From assembly GCA_018056725.1 (NCBI GenBank), contig JAGPFF010000006.1:1-64000 (forward strand): a stretch of 64,000 nt of DNA, in the 5' to 3' direction. The stretch is from Anaerolineaceae bacterium. GTDB taxonomy: Bacteria > Chloroflexota > Anaerolineae > Anaerolineales > Anaerolineaceae. Positions 35,844 through 44,615 of this stretch are shown piece after piece; the stretch's first letter is position 1; each line of letters starts with the position of its first letter. The notes under the pieces were generated by a model. It was not told the DNA's origin. It saw only the letters and a list, made by a program, of their open reading frames with translations, and did not search any database. Made by a program: the position numbers and the translations under genes.

Positions 35844-37405
35844 AAACAACGATCAAGCAATGTCTTTCCGGTGGGCTCACTTTTGGTCTGGTGCACCTTT
35901 TTCTGGTGCTGATCGGGTTTAATACTTTGATTGGCACCCTGCTTGCCCGCCTGGGTGGTGATTTACTGCCCGGCAGCCTACCCCCCGTGTGGACGCTGGT
36001 GGTCTATACCACCCTGCTGGGCACCGGCGCGGGTTGGTCAGCGGTGCGCAAGAGGGACGACGGATTGGGAAGCAAGGTTCTCGCCGGCGGATTGACCGGT
36101 CTGGTGACAGGGCTTATCGCCTTCCTTCTCAGCCTGCTGCTGGGCGCTTTGCTGGTGAACAAGATTGATCTGCGTCCATATCTGGCTTATCTCTCCTTTG
36201 ATTTCATTCGCGCCACTTTGTTTAACCTGCCGCCGCTGACGGGTGCGCTGGCGACGGGCGGGCTCTTCCTTGCGAGTGCTGCTCTGGGCAGCCTGCTGAA
36301 CGCACTGCGCGAGGTGAAAGCCGTGCAGGCTTGCCGCGCCGGGCTGCGCCGCGGTGGCGAGGCGATTGCCCGTCAGTGGCATTCCCTCAGCCACAGCCGC
36401 TATCACCTGCCGGTTCAGATCGCTGCGGTGGCGCTTCTGGCGGCGGCGGTGATCTTCCTGCCGCTTCGCTGGGGCTCTTACTGGAATTATGTCGCCGGCA
36501 CGGTAGGTCTTTACGTCATTCTCGGTCTGGGGCTGAATATCATCGTCGGGCTTTCCGGTCAACTGGTGTTGGGCTACATTGCCTTCTTTGCCATTGGCGC
36601 TTATACCATGGCGCTGCTCAACGCCCCGGTGCCGCATAATCTGATGGTGGGCTTCTGGCCGGCGGTGCTGCTGGGGATCCTCCTCGCGGCGCTGGCTGGG
36701 CTGCTGCTGGGGCTGCCGCTGATGCGCCTGAGGGGTGACTATCTGGCGATCGTTACCCTTGGTTTTGGCGAGATCATCCGCATCCTGCTCAAGAGTGATG
36801 TGCTGACGGATTTCACCGGCGGACCGCGTGGCATTCAGAACATCGCCGGTCCAACTTTGTTGGGCAAACCTTTCAACTCCGATATTCAGTTTACTTACCT
36901 GATTCTGGCAGCGGTGCTGCTGTCAGCTTTCGTCTACCACCGCCTGGAGCGCTCGCGCACCGGGCGGGCGTGGCTGGCGATCCGCGAGGATGAGACCGTT
37001 GCCCGGGCAACGGGAGTGAACACCACCCGCTACAAACTGCTGGCTCTGGCACTGGGTGCCGCCTTCGCCGGGCTTGCGGGGGCGATCTACGCCAGCCGTA
37101 ACCAGTTCACCGGACCTGAGGAACACTCCCTGATGGCTTCGATCAACACGCTCAGCCTGATTATTGTCGGCGGAATGGGCAACATTCCCGGAACCATTCT
37201 GGGGGCGTTTGCTCTCAAAGGGCTGCCCGAAATCCTGCGTGAATTTTCCAACTACCGCTTGCTGACGTTTGGCGCGCTGCTGGTGGTGATGATGTTGTGG
37301 CGTCCGGATGGGTTGATCCCCACGCGCCGCCCGAAGATCCCTTTGCCGGGGGAGAAGAAAACTGACGAGGAGAATGTGGAGGCGGGCGATGAACACCAAC
37401 GCTGA
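35840..37405 (+). CDS. livM: Branched-chain amino-acid ABC transporter permease LivM, N-terminally extended
   Basis: A 521-residue permease, longer than the usual 300-420 residues. The conserved LivM part begins near residue 185 and contains ILGLGLNIIVGLSGQLVLGYIAFFAIGAYTMALL (about 220-255), LPLMRLRGDYLAIVTLGFGEI (about 290-312), AWLAIREDETVARATGVNTTRYKLLALALGAAFAGLAGAIYA (about 370-412, the EAA-like coupling loop) and MMLWRPDGLIP at the end. The extra 180 residues hold three or four more hydrophobic segments of unknown role. The start overlaps livH (ATGA), and the end overlaps livG by 17 bp. It forms the channel with LivH. Confidence 0.92.
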   Translation: MKTTIKQCLSGGLTFGLVHLFLVLIGFNTLIGTLLARLGGDLLPGSLPPVWTLVVYTTLLGTGAGWSAVRKRDDGLGSKVLAGGLTGLVTGLIAFLLSLLLGALLVNKIDLRPYLAYLSFDFIRATLFNLPPLTGALATGGLFLASAALGSLLNALREVKAVQACRAGLRRGGEAIARQWHSLSHSRYHLPVQIAAVALLAAAVIFLPLRWGSYWNYVAGTVGLYVILGLGLNIIVGLSGQLVLGYIAFFAIGAYTMALLNAPVPHNLMVGFWPAVLLGILLAALAGLLLGLPLMRLRGDYLAIVTLGFGEIIRILLKSDVLTDFTGGPRGIQNIAGPTLLGKPFNSDIQFTYLILAAVLLSAFVYHRLERSRTGRAWLAIREDETVARATGVNTTRYKLLALALGAAFAGLAGAIYASRNQFTGPEEHSLMASINTLSLIIVGGMGNIPGTILGAFALKGLPEILREFSNYRLLTFGALLVVMMLWRPDGLIPTRRPKIPLPGEKKTDEENVEAGDEHQR

Positions 37406-38204
37406 GATCATCTCGGTGCGGGAGGTGAGCAAAACCTTTGGCGGGCTCACCGCGGTCAACAGGGTCAGTCTGGGGGTTCGGGAGGGACAGATCTTTTCAA
37501 TCATCGGACCGAATGGCGCCGGGAAGACTACCCTCTTCAACTGCATCTCCGGCTTCTACACCCCGGAGCAGGGGGAAGTGCTCTTCGGTGGCGTGCCACT
37601 ACGCGGGAAAGGGACGGACATCATTGCCGCGGCAGGAATCGCGCGCACCTACCAGAACATCCGGCTCTTTAAGAACCTTACCGCACTGGAGAATGTGATG
37701 GTGGGTTACCATCACCGCTCGCGCGAGGGCTGGGCGGATGCGGTGCTGCGCACCCGCCGTTTCAAACGGGAAGAAGCGGCAGCTTTGGCGGAGAGTCTGA
37801 ACTGGCTGGAGTTTGTGGGGTTGCTTGCGCTGGCAAACGCCGCCGCGGGCAGCCTGCCTTACGGCGCCCAGCGCAGGCTGGAGATCGCCCGTGCTCTGGC
37901 GAGCCAGCCGCGGGTGCTGCTGTTGGATGAGCCCACAGCGGGGATGAACCCGCAGGAAACGCAGGAGATGATCGCCCTGATCCGGCGCCTGCGTGCGGAT
38001 TACCAGATCACCGTGATTCTAATCGAACACGACATGCATGTAGTGATGGGCATCTCCGATCAGATCGCGGTGCTTGATTTTGGCGAAAAGATCGCCGAAG
38101 GCAAGCCGGCGGAAATTCAGGCGAATGAACGGGTGATCGAGGCGTATCTGGGGAGTGGCGGAGCCGCCATGGCGAAAAAATACCGCGGGAGGAAAAGGGC
38201 ATGA
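37389..38204 (+). CDS. livG: Branched-chain amino-acid ABC transporter ATPase LivG
   Basis: A 271-residue cytoplasmic ATPase subunit. Walker A is IGPNGAGKTTL (about 40-50), the signature loop reads LPYGAQRRLEIARAL (about 155-169) where LivG usually has LSYGQQRRLEIARAL, and Walker B with the catalytic Glu is VLLLDEPTAGMNP (about 175-188). The His switch lies in LIEHDMHVVMG. GGAGG 6 nt upstream supports the ATG at 37389 rather than 37374. The start overlaps the end of livM by 17 bp and the stop overlaps livF by an ATGA, so translation is coupled through the operon. It pairs with LivF to power amino-acid import. Confidence 0.93.
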   Translation: MNTNAEIISVREVSKTFGGLTAVNRVSLGVREGQIFSIIGPNGAGKTTLFNCISGFYTPEQGEVLFGGVPLRGKGTDIIAAAGIARTYQNIRLFKNLTALENVMVGYHHRSREGWADAVLRTRRFKREEAAALAESLNWLEFVGLLALANAAAGSLPYGAQRRLEIARALASQPRVLLLDEPTAGMNPQETQEMIALIRRLRADYQITVILIEHDMHVVMGISDQIAVLDFGEKIAEGKPAEIQANERVIEAYLGSGGAAMAKKYRGRKRA

Positions 38205-38920
38205 TGCTCGACGTGGCAACCATCAATGTGCATTACGGGGCGATCCAGGCGCTGAAGGAAGTGAGTTTTCACCTGGAGAAGAATGAAATCGTCGCGCTGA
38301 TCGGTGCCAACGGGGCAGGTAAGTCCACCAGCCTCAACACCATCTCAGGGATTCTGCATCCCACCAGCGGACGGATCACCTTTGAAGGCGAAGAAATTTC
38401 AGCCATCACCCCTCAGGAAATTGTTCGCAAAGGAATTGTGCAGGTTCCGGAGGGGCGGCATATCTTTTCCTCGATGAGCGTTTGGGAGAATTTGGAAATG
38501 GGGGCTTACACCCGGGGCAACCGCGCGGAGGTCAAAGCGCGCATGGAGTCGGTTTTTGAGCGTTTTCCGCGCTTGCAGGAACGGCGCAATCAGGCTGGGG
38601 GAACGCTTTCAGGCGGGGAGCAGCAGATGCTGGCAATCGCGCGCGCGCTGATGGCGGAACCGCGCGTGCTGCTGCTGGATGAACCTTCCATGGGGCTGGC
38701 TCCAATCCTGGTGGAGCAGATTTTCGATATCATCCGCGAAATCAATGACAACGGCACCAGCATCGTCCTCGTAGAGCAGAACGCACTGATGGCGCTCTCG
38801 ATTGCTGACCGCGGCTATGTGCTCGATACCGGGCGGGTGGTGCTGGAGGGGAGTTCGAGCGAGCTGCTGCATGACCCGCTGGTGATCCAGGCTTACCTTG
38901 GCGGAGAGACGGCAGGCTAG
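38201..38920 (+). CDS. livF: Branched-chain amino-acid ABC transporter ATPase LivF
   Basis: A 239-residue ATPase, the last gene of the liv operon. Walker A is IGANGAGKSTSLNTISG (about 35-51), signature LSGGEQQMLAIARAL (about 136-150) and Walker B RVLLLDEPSMGLAP (about 155-168). VPEGRHIFSSMSVWENL (about 84-100) is typical of LivF. Length fits exactly. It overlaps livG by four bases. It ends with a TAG stop and a bidirectional terminator follows about 100 bp later. Confidence 0.94.
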   Translation: MMLDVATINVHYGAIQALKEVSFHLEKNEIVALIGANGAGKSTSLNTISGILHPTSGRITFEGEEISAITPQEIVRKGIVQVPEGRHIFSSMSVWENLEMGAYTRGNRAEVKARMESVFERFPRLQERRNQAGGTLSGGEQQMLAIARALMAEPRVLLLDEPSMGLAPILVEQIFDIIREINDNGTSIVLVEQNALMALSIADRGYVLDTGRVVLEGSSSELLHDPLVIQAYLGGETAG

Positions 38921-39016
38921 TGTGGTGGTGGAAGGTGAGCGGATCGCGCCTGAACCCTTCGGGAACAAGGCGCATCGTGGCACCTTTTCCTCAGGACGCG
39001 TGAGCATGGAGATCGA

Positions 39017-39048
39017 AAAACCGGGTTTCTGCAATGAAACCCGGTTTT
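39017..39048. terminator. Bidirectional terminator between liv operon and peroxiredoxin gene
   Basis: Perfect 12-bp stem AAAACCGGGTTT (39017-39028) with its complement (39037-39048) and an 8-nt loop, flanked by A- and T-rich ends so it works for both convergent units. Confidence 0.85.
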
Positions 39049-39078
39049 GAAGCATTCGAGAGTTGCTTTTAGGGCAGG

Positions 39079-39831
39079 TTAATCCTGCACATGCAGGATT
39101 TCGCGCAGGCGCGGCAGGTCAAAATCCACTACGATGGTGCCATCAATGTCGAAGGTTGGGGTGGTGCGGCTGCCGTTTGCCCAGGCTTCCACCTGCTTTG
39201 CCGCACCCGGGGTGGTGGTAATGTCCACCTCGGTATAAGGCAGCCTGTGCTTCGCCAGCCAGGCGCGCGCCTCCTTGCAATCGGGGCACCACTTCGTGCA
39301 ATACATCACGATACCGCCGTGAGGCAACGCCACCGGGGCGGGTTCCGCCGGTTCAGGCACGCCGCGCACCGCCGGGTCAATCTCGCGGATTGCCCGCCGC
39401 AGTTCCACGTTGGAGGGCTGCTTGTCAATATCATGCACATCCACATAGCGGATAATGCCCTGCTTATCGATGATGAAAAGGGCACGCTCGCTATGACCTT
39501 CTGCGCGCAGCACGCCATATTGTTGTGCCACCGCGCCATGCGGCCAGAAGTCACTCAACAGCGGGTAAGTAATCCCGCCAAGATCTTTCGCCCATGCCTG
39601 CAGGCAGGGCACACTGTCAACGCTGATTCCCAGTACCTGGGTGTCTAATCCCGCGAACACGGTCTTTTCGACCTCGTAGAGCGGGATCTGCTCCGTTCAT
39701 ATTGGCGTCCAGGCGAGAGGGAAGAACGCCAGCACCACGTTTTTACCGCGCAGTGAACTGAGCGTAACCGGGGTGCCAAGTTGTGAATTGAGCGTGAAAT
39801 CAGGAGCCGGGGTTCCGGGTAAAAGTGCCAT
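39079..39831 (-). CDS. Candidate selenocysteine-containing peroxiredoxin-glutaredoxin fusion
   Basis: A 250-residue frame containing one in-frame TGA (codon 45, 39699-39697). Start at 39831: AAGGAGGTGG precedes the ATG. Residues 1-155 form an AhpC/TSA-type peroxiredoxin. The peroxidatic motif P-x3-T-x2-C reads FPLAWTPI followed by TGA, so the TGA is precisely the catalytic Cys position (residue 45). GISVDSVPC (Cys76, possible resolving residue) and [19 protein letters not shown] follow. After a Pro-rich linker, residues 172-250 are a glutaredoxin domain with CPDC (Cys182, Cys185) and TTPTFDIDG, which may reduce the peroxidase. If the TGA is read as selenocysteine this is a peroxide-reducing selenoprotein; otherwise a 44-residue truncation. 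No sel genes are in the window. Confidence 0.8.
39652..39680 (-). promoter_or_regulatory. Candidate bacterial SECIS element
   Basis: Minus-strand hairpin starting after the TGA at 39699-39697: core stem GGTC/GACC (39673-39670 with 39664-39661), loop GAAAA, continued after one mismatch by about three more pairs. The loop starts 27 nt after the TGA and its first base is G, both within the published range for bacterial SECIS elements (loop 16-37 nt from UGA, G in the first two positions). Assigned by eye; stability not computed. Confidence 0.45.
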
Positions 39832-39930
39832 AAACCACCTCCTTGTATAAAAAAATTTTACCATAATTGGATAATAATTGTGGGAATTATTCAATCCCCT
39901 GACGGATTTCCCCCCTGGCTGAGATCGTGG

Positions 39931-42903
39931 CTACGGTGCGCCTGGCGAGAACACGTTGAGTGTGCCCTCGCCGCCAATGTAGAGATTACCACCATGAAAG
40001 AGTACGCGCCGGGCAGGGATTTGAAGCGGACACGAGAGGGTCAAGCGATCCAGGGCGGAGGTATCCACCCGGTAGAGCAGGGAGCCGGTGGTAAAGTAGG
40101 CAGTGGTGGCATCCCTGACCGCCACATCCGTGACCATCCCCTGCGCAGCCACTCCCCCCAGCCGGCGCATGCCCACGCCTGTGCGCACCTGCGCCAGGTC
40201 GTAAATTTCCAGACCACCCCGACCATCTGCCACATAAGCCCGTTGGTCAAAAAGCGTGGTGCGGTAAGCGGTCGCCGGTAGTTCACTGTAAGCGAGCAGG
40301 ATGGGTGAAAATGCTGCCGGGTCAATGTCAAAAGCCATCAAGTAGCGGCTGGTGGTGGCGATGAGCGTGTTCGCGTCCAGCAGGTCCACATCCAGCAGGT
40401 TAAAATCTTCCTCCACCAGGTTTTGGATCAATCTGCCGGGCGGGTAGAGAGTGTCGATCTCCTCAATCTCTTCGGGGTTGGAGATGTCATAAATGATGAT
40501 GCCGTTATAACCGGCGCTGACGTAAAGCCGGCTGCCACTTTTGACCATGCCGTAAGTATCGGTCATGGAGGAGTTGAAAACCCCTTCGGTCGAGCGCTCG
40601 TAATCGAGCAGCACTTGCGGGCTGGCGGGATTGGTCACATCCACAGCGATCAAACCCTGCTGACCATCACTGAGGTAGACCACATCCATGCCTTCATGGG
40701 CATTCTCGACGACCAGCAGGTTCTGCCCGTAAAAGCTCTCCCGCAGCGGCTGCCTGCCAATAAGCGGATTACCGCCGCCAGGCAGGAGGGAGGGATTGAG
40801 CAGGTGCAGCCCGGCGTTGCTGCTGGCAAGGTAGAGCGTGCCCCCTTTGAACTGCAAATCGTTCACCTGGGCATTGCTGCCGGGCGAATAGCTGGCAATG
40901 GCAGTGAGCGTTGGGGCGTTGCATGCCTGGTACTGGGGATCCGCGCTGCATTGGGTGGCGTTTTGAGTGAGGTAACCCAGCACAGTCGGCGAGTGACCTT
41001 CCTGAAGTTGCAACACCGTGCGGTAGGCTACCGGGTCTCGCGCCAGCCCCATCAACAGGCGTGCATCCCCGCTGCTGCTTCTGACCGGCGCACCGGCAGG
41101 GATCCGGACGGTTGGGTCGAGCCCCTGATCACTTTCATCCAGCGAGCCCATAAAGTTGCCCAGCATGATCGGCACCGGCACACTGGTGGTGGAGCAGCGG
41201 TAGCCGATATCCTGGAGAAGTTGATTCATTCCGGCGCGGCTGATCATGATGAGCTTGTTCATAGCGATTGTATTGCGCATAGCCGGTATTTGCGTATCAT
41301 CGAGTTCTTCGAGAGAGAGGCGCTCTTTGACACTGGCGGGGAGGGCGTTTTCAAGCGTGGAAGCACGGTCAAGCGCGGCAAGCAGGTAGATGATTTGCTC
41401 CTCGCCGCTGGTCTGGTTGGCTTGTGTCAGGTAAGCCTGCACCAGCGGGTCCTGAGCGATCGCGTTGATCGCGAGTGTGTCACTTTCCACGGGCATGTGG
41501 AGGGTGTTGGTGCGGAACTGCTGGCGGTAGATACGCGGACCTTTCCCCATATCCACCACGATATTGAAGAGGGAAGTTGAGTTGAGCGGAAGCAGGGTTA
41601 ATTTCCGCAGGGTGATCCCGCCATATAAGTCATAATCCATAACATAATCAACCACGTTATCCTTCCACATCAGCATCTGATTCATGAAATCAGGGTAGCC
41701 GATGGAGAAGAGAATCCGCATGATCGGACCACCAAAATCTGGAATGGGGGTCATTGGTACCAGCTCAAGGACGAGGTAATCTCTGATTTTGGATGTCAAA
41801 TCCTTGTCTTCAGGGCGACCCTCTTCCGGACCGAAGAGCATGGATTTGGCGATTTCGTGATTGAGGATCGACCATTTGTACAACCCGTCATCAATATCCT
41901 CGCGCCAGGATTGCATATAAGCTTTGGGGAGGGCGGAATTTGTTTCGAAGGTGGTTTTCATTGCCCGTAAGGTAGCTGCCTGTGCCAGTAATGCGGAGCG
42001 CGAGCAACGAAGATCGGTGAGCGAACAATTCTCAGCTTTTTGCAGGGTGTCATCGATCAATTCCTGGTAACGAGCCACAATATTCTGGTAGTTCGTAAGC
42101 CAGCCATCGGGCAGGAGGCGCACGCCGTTGAAAAATCTTGGCACAGAAATCCAATTTACCATGTTATCTGTCACGTGAAAGGGCAGGGTCATGCCGGGCA
42201 TCTGTCTGACCAGCACCTCATTGATGAGATCCGTCGCGCCGTCAATGCTGACGTTGTAGAAGTCCGGGGCTTCGTCCACCGGGATCAGATTGTCCACGTA
42301 TCCCTCGATGATCACGTGCTGCAGGGCATTATCCGGGATCTTGAAAGCACCTCCGGCGAAATAGTTAATGAAGGTATGCCCGTACATATCTCCGGCAGCA
42401 TGGGTGAGGTAGCCGGTAGCGAAAGCCGTTTCCGCCAGCTCGGATGTGCAGGTGCTGCTGGCAGTGGGAATGGACGCGAGGGGAACGGCATTCCACAGGG
42501 CATTGATCCAGTCGCTGGAGGCGGTGGCTCCGAGGATGGCCTGCCACTGACGCAGATTGTTGGGATGGGTGATCATTTGCCCGGTGGCGATATCCGGATA
42601 GGCGTCGGGACCGAGGGCGCCAGCGCGGAACTGGGCAGGGCATTGTTGCAGCGCCAGGAGGATACGGGGATCAACGGGGTAGGGTCCCAGCTCTTCGCCG
42701 GTAGGCTGACCGGTGGCGGGGTCATACCGTGGCAGGGTGATGGTGCCATCGAGGGCATCCAGGCGGGCGATTTCCGCAAGATAGACATGAGCATTGGATT
42801 TCCAACCCTGCGCGGGTGCGGGAGGGACGATCCATGCCAGGATCATAATCAAAACAAGCGCCCTGCGGGCAGCTCGAGTCAGGCTTGCGCGCGAAATTTT
42901 CAT
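39931..42903 (-). CDS. Secreted zinc-dependent phospholipase C-like protein with C-terminal beta-propeller
   Basis: A 990-residue extracellular protein. A signal peptide (1-31, ending PAPAQG) is followed by a helical domain (about 32-380) resembling zinc-dependent phospholipase C: the mature protein begins with WKSNAHVYLAEIARLDALDG, and HAAGDMYGHTFINYF (about 172-185) has the His/Asp pattern typical of these enzymes. The C-terminal part (about 640-990) is a six- or seven-bladed propeller with repeats like VVYLSDGQQGLIAVDVTNPASPQVLL (LVIVD-type). It might bind or cleave membrane lipids outside the cell. A 180-bp remnant at 44345-44530 repeats both ends of this gene, so a second copy once existed. 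Function is inferred from the domain. Confidence 0.65.
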   Translation of the reverse strand: MKISRASLTRAARRALVLIMILAWIVPPAPAQGWKSNAHVYLAEIARLDALDGTITLPRYDPATGQPTGEELGPYPVDPRILLALQQCPAQFRAGALGPDAYPDIATGQMITHPNNLRQWQAILGATASSDWINALWNAVPLASIPTASSTCTSELAETAFATGYLTHAAGDMYGHTFINYFAGGAFKIPDNALQHVIIEGYVDNLIPVDEAPDFYNVSIDGATDLINEVLVRQMPGMTLPFHVTDNMVNWISVPRFFNGVRLLPDGWLTNYQNIVARYQELIDDTLQKAENCSLTDLRCSRSALLAQAATLRAMKTTFETNSALPKAYMQSWREDIDDGLYKWSILNHEIAKSMLFGPEEGRPEDKDLTSKIRDYLVLELVPMTPIPDFGGPIMRILFSIGYPDFMNQMLMWKDNVVDYVMDYDLYGGITLRKLTLLPLNSTSLFNIVVDMGKGPRIYRQQFRTNTLHMPVESDTLAINAIAQDPLVQAYLTQANQTSGEEQIIYLLAALDRASTLENALPASVKERLSLEELDDTQIPAMRNTIAMNKLIMISRAGMNQLLQDIGYRCSTTSVPVPIMLGNFMGSLDESDQGLDPTVRIPAGAPVRSSSGDARLLMGLARDPVAYRTVLQLQEGHSPTVLGYLTQNATQCSADPQYQACNAPTLTAIASYSPGSNAQVNDLQFKGGTLYLASSNAGLHLLNPSLLPGGGNPLIGRQPLRESFYGQNLLVVENAHEGMDVVYLSDGQQGLIAVDVTNPASPQVLLDYERSTEGVFNSSMTDTYGMVKSGSRLYVSAGYNGIIIYDISNPEEIEEIDTLYPPGRLIQNLVEEDFNLLDVDLLDANTLIATTSRYLMAFDIDPAAFSPILLAYSELPATAYRTTLFDQRAYVADGRGGLEIYDLAQVRTGVGMRRLGGVAAQGMVTDVAVRDATTAYFTTGSLLYRVDTSALDRLTLSCPLQIPARRVLFHGGNLYIGGEGTLNVFSPGAP

Positions 42904-43055
42904 TTACGCCTCCCCATTCGAAACGGTGTCCCACCCTGGGGCGCTGTTGGAATTTAAAAGAAGGATAGCAAAAAGTCGTGCTTCTTACAAGAGGGCAGGG
43001 GGAAAGAGTACAAAATTAAACGAAGTGAGTTGTGCTTATTGTTACTATACTGGGT

Positions 43056-44021
43056 TTAAGGAAGGATTTTTGGTTGTTGATTATTTTTCATGCGAAATTT
43101 TTCGAGTTGATTTGTAATAAATTGGGATATTAGCAAAAATACGATTAATTCAAAAGGCCATGCATATCTTTCAGGGAAAAAAATAAAATTATTTGTTGGA
43201 ATAGATTTGGATTGTGAATACCAGGTATGAATTCTTTGGAATATCATAAACATGATATAAACAGGTCCACCATTAAACCAGGCGGTTGGTGTCAAAAATA
43301 TAACAGTTATCATTGCAACTGAAATCGAAAGAAGTCTGCGCCACCTAAATTCTTTGCCACACGAATTATTAATAAACATCAATGGCCATAATCCAAAAGC
43401 CGTGAATTTGAATGCACTTGCGATTCCCAAGGTTACCGGGAACCACTTGCTTCTGTAAGCAATTGCACAAAGACCAAATCCTAGCATTAAAGGTCCCTCT
43501 GCCCACGCTCTTGAAAAACTATCTCTTGTGGAAGGAAATGCGAGCAACAAGATTATTGGTATAAATGACTTCCAACCAAATTGGAGTGAGATCAGTGCCA
43601 ACCCAAAAGCTGCGCATAAAACAGCGGCAAACCTGGTCACGTAAAGTGTTCCGACTGGGATTTCTGTTTCTGGTCCTTGTAAAGTGACATCATCATATGA
43701 GTATGGTAGAGATGGGGGCGGTGAAGAAGTTACTGCCATAGCTAATGCGTAAACGATGTTACATCCAAAAGGTTGATCCCAAGACCAAAAAGAAAAAGGA
43801 GAAAATCCAGGATCTAAATAACTGTCTGTTCCGCCAGAGAAATCCAAGTTTGCAATTCTTTGCCCATAATAATAGGCTCTCCACACATACATCTTTTCAT
43901 CCCCATGCTGTTCAAGTCTGCTTATATTGGGGACAAGGGCAATAAGCGAAAAAATAAAAATAAAGATTGCCAAAATATTTTTGGATACTTTAATGGAAAA
44001 AAATTTCTGAATTGTTTTCAT
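43056..44021 (-). CDS. Polytopic membrane protein, probable GT39/PMT-like glycosyltransferase
   Basis: A 321-residue protein with about eight hydrophobic segments. An acidic loop after the first segment (RLEQHGDEKMYVWRAYYYGQ, with an E/D-containing motif) is typical of the first extracytoplasmic loop of membrane GT-C glycosyltransferases such as protein mannosyltransferases, which use a lipid-phosphate sugar. The product is shorter than most of these (450-700 residues), so it may be a divergent or truncated member. The gene is AT-rich compared with the flanks. Immediately upstream (19 bp) lies a fragment of the neighbouring GT39 gene. Sugar and acceptor are unknown. Confidence 0.55.
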   Translation of the reverse strand: MKTIQKFFSIKVSKNILAIFIFIFSLIALVPNISRLEQHGDEKMYVWRAYYYGQRIANLDFSGGTDSYLDPGFSPFSFWSWDQPFGCNIVYALAMAVTSSPPPSLPYSYDDVTLQGPETEIPVGTLYVTRFAAVLCAAFGLALISLQFGWKSFIPIILLLAFPSTRDSFSRAWAEGPLMLGFGLCAIAYRSKWFPVTLGIASAFKFTAFGLWPLMFINNSCGKEFRWRRLLSISVAMITVIFLTPTAWFNGGPVYIMFMIFQRIHTWYSQSKSIPTNNFIFFPERYAWPFELIVFLLISQFITNQLEKFRMKNNQQPKILP

Positions 44022-44040
44022 TTAAACATTCTCTAGAAAC

Positions 44041-44355
44041 TCAGCAAGGAATATCGATGAAGAAAATATTAAAATATTTATTGTGAAAGATTTGATGAGA
44101 ATGATGAGAAGTTATTTCTCCTAAAACATTATATGCTTTCTTATAGTATCCCTGAAAGTCGTAACCTTGAACAAAACATAGGCTATCTTTAAAGCTTATC
44201 ATAATGTAAGTGAAACCATTTTCCTCTAGAAACGCAAGCAATTTATCCGGATTCCCGTATCGGGTTACCTGAGTTGTCCAATAATGCTGATCCATTTCAG
44301 CAAAGCATTGCTTTAAAAAAACAATATTAGGATAAGAATTGTGAAGACTATTCAA
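44041..44355 (-). pseudogene. C-terminal fragment of a GT39-like glycosyltransferase gene
   Basis: The reading frame encodes CFAEMDQHYWTTQVTRYGNP and DFQGYYKKAY segments nearly identical to the C-terminus of the 682-residue protein at 45919-47967; at the DNA level the two copies share long identical runs. The part upstream of about residue 15 has no match and no membrane segments remain, so this is a duplicated remnant. Many of its differences from the intact copy replace G or C by A or T, consistent with mutational decay without selection. Confidence 0.8.
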
Positions 44356-44530
44356 TCCAGCGGTGGGTTCTACTCTTTGCCAAGATCGTGGCTAAGGCGC
44401 GCCTTGCGAGAATATGTTGAGTGTGCCCTCGCCAGCGATGTCCCACCCTGGGGCGCTGTCGGAATTTAAGAGAAGGATAGCAAAAAGTCGTGCATCTTAC
44501 AAGAGAGCAGGGGGAAAGAGGATGAATTTT
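44345..44530 (-). repeat. Deletion scar of a second phospholipase-like gene copy
   Basis: Two non-adjacent pieces are joined. About 44345-44435 matches the 3' end of the phospholipase gene and its flank (39890-39975, including the ATTCAATCC flank and the final codons), and about 44435-44525 matches its 5' upstream region (42929-43015). All of the roughly 2.9 kb in between is missing. This shows that a duplicate of the gene existed and was removed by an internal deletion. Confidence 0.8.
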
Positions 44531-44615
44531 AAAACAAAGAATATATATATACTATATGAATATTAATTAGTAATAGGACCCTTTCATGGATTTCTAGAAT
44601 CAAAGGATAATCAAA

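Noticed and set aside
39697-39699. Genome-wide reassignment of TGA (for example to Trp or Gly)
   Set aside because: TGA ends about a third of the genes in the window, including livH, livM, livG, dppD and dppF, at the right lengths. Only site-specific recoding fits.
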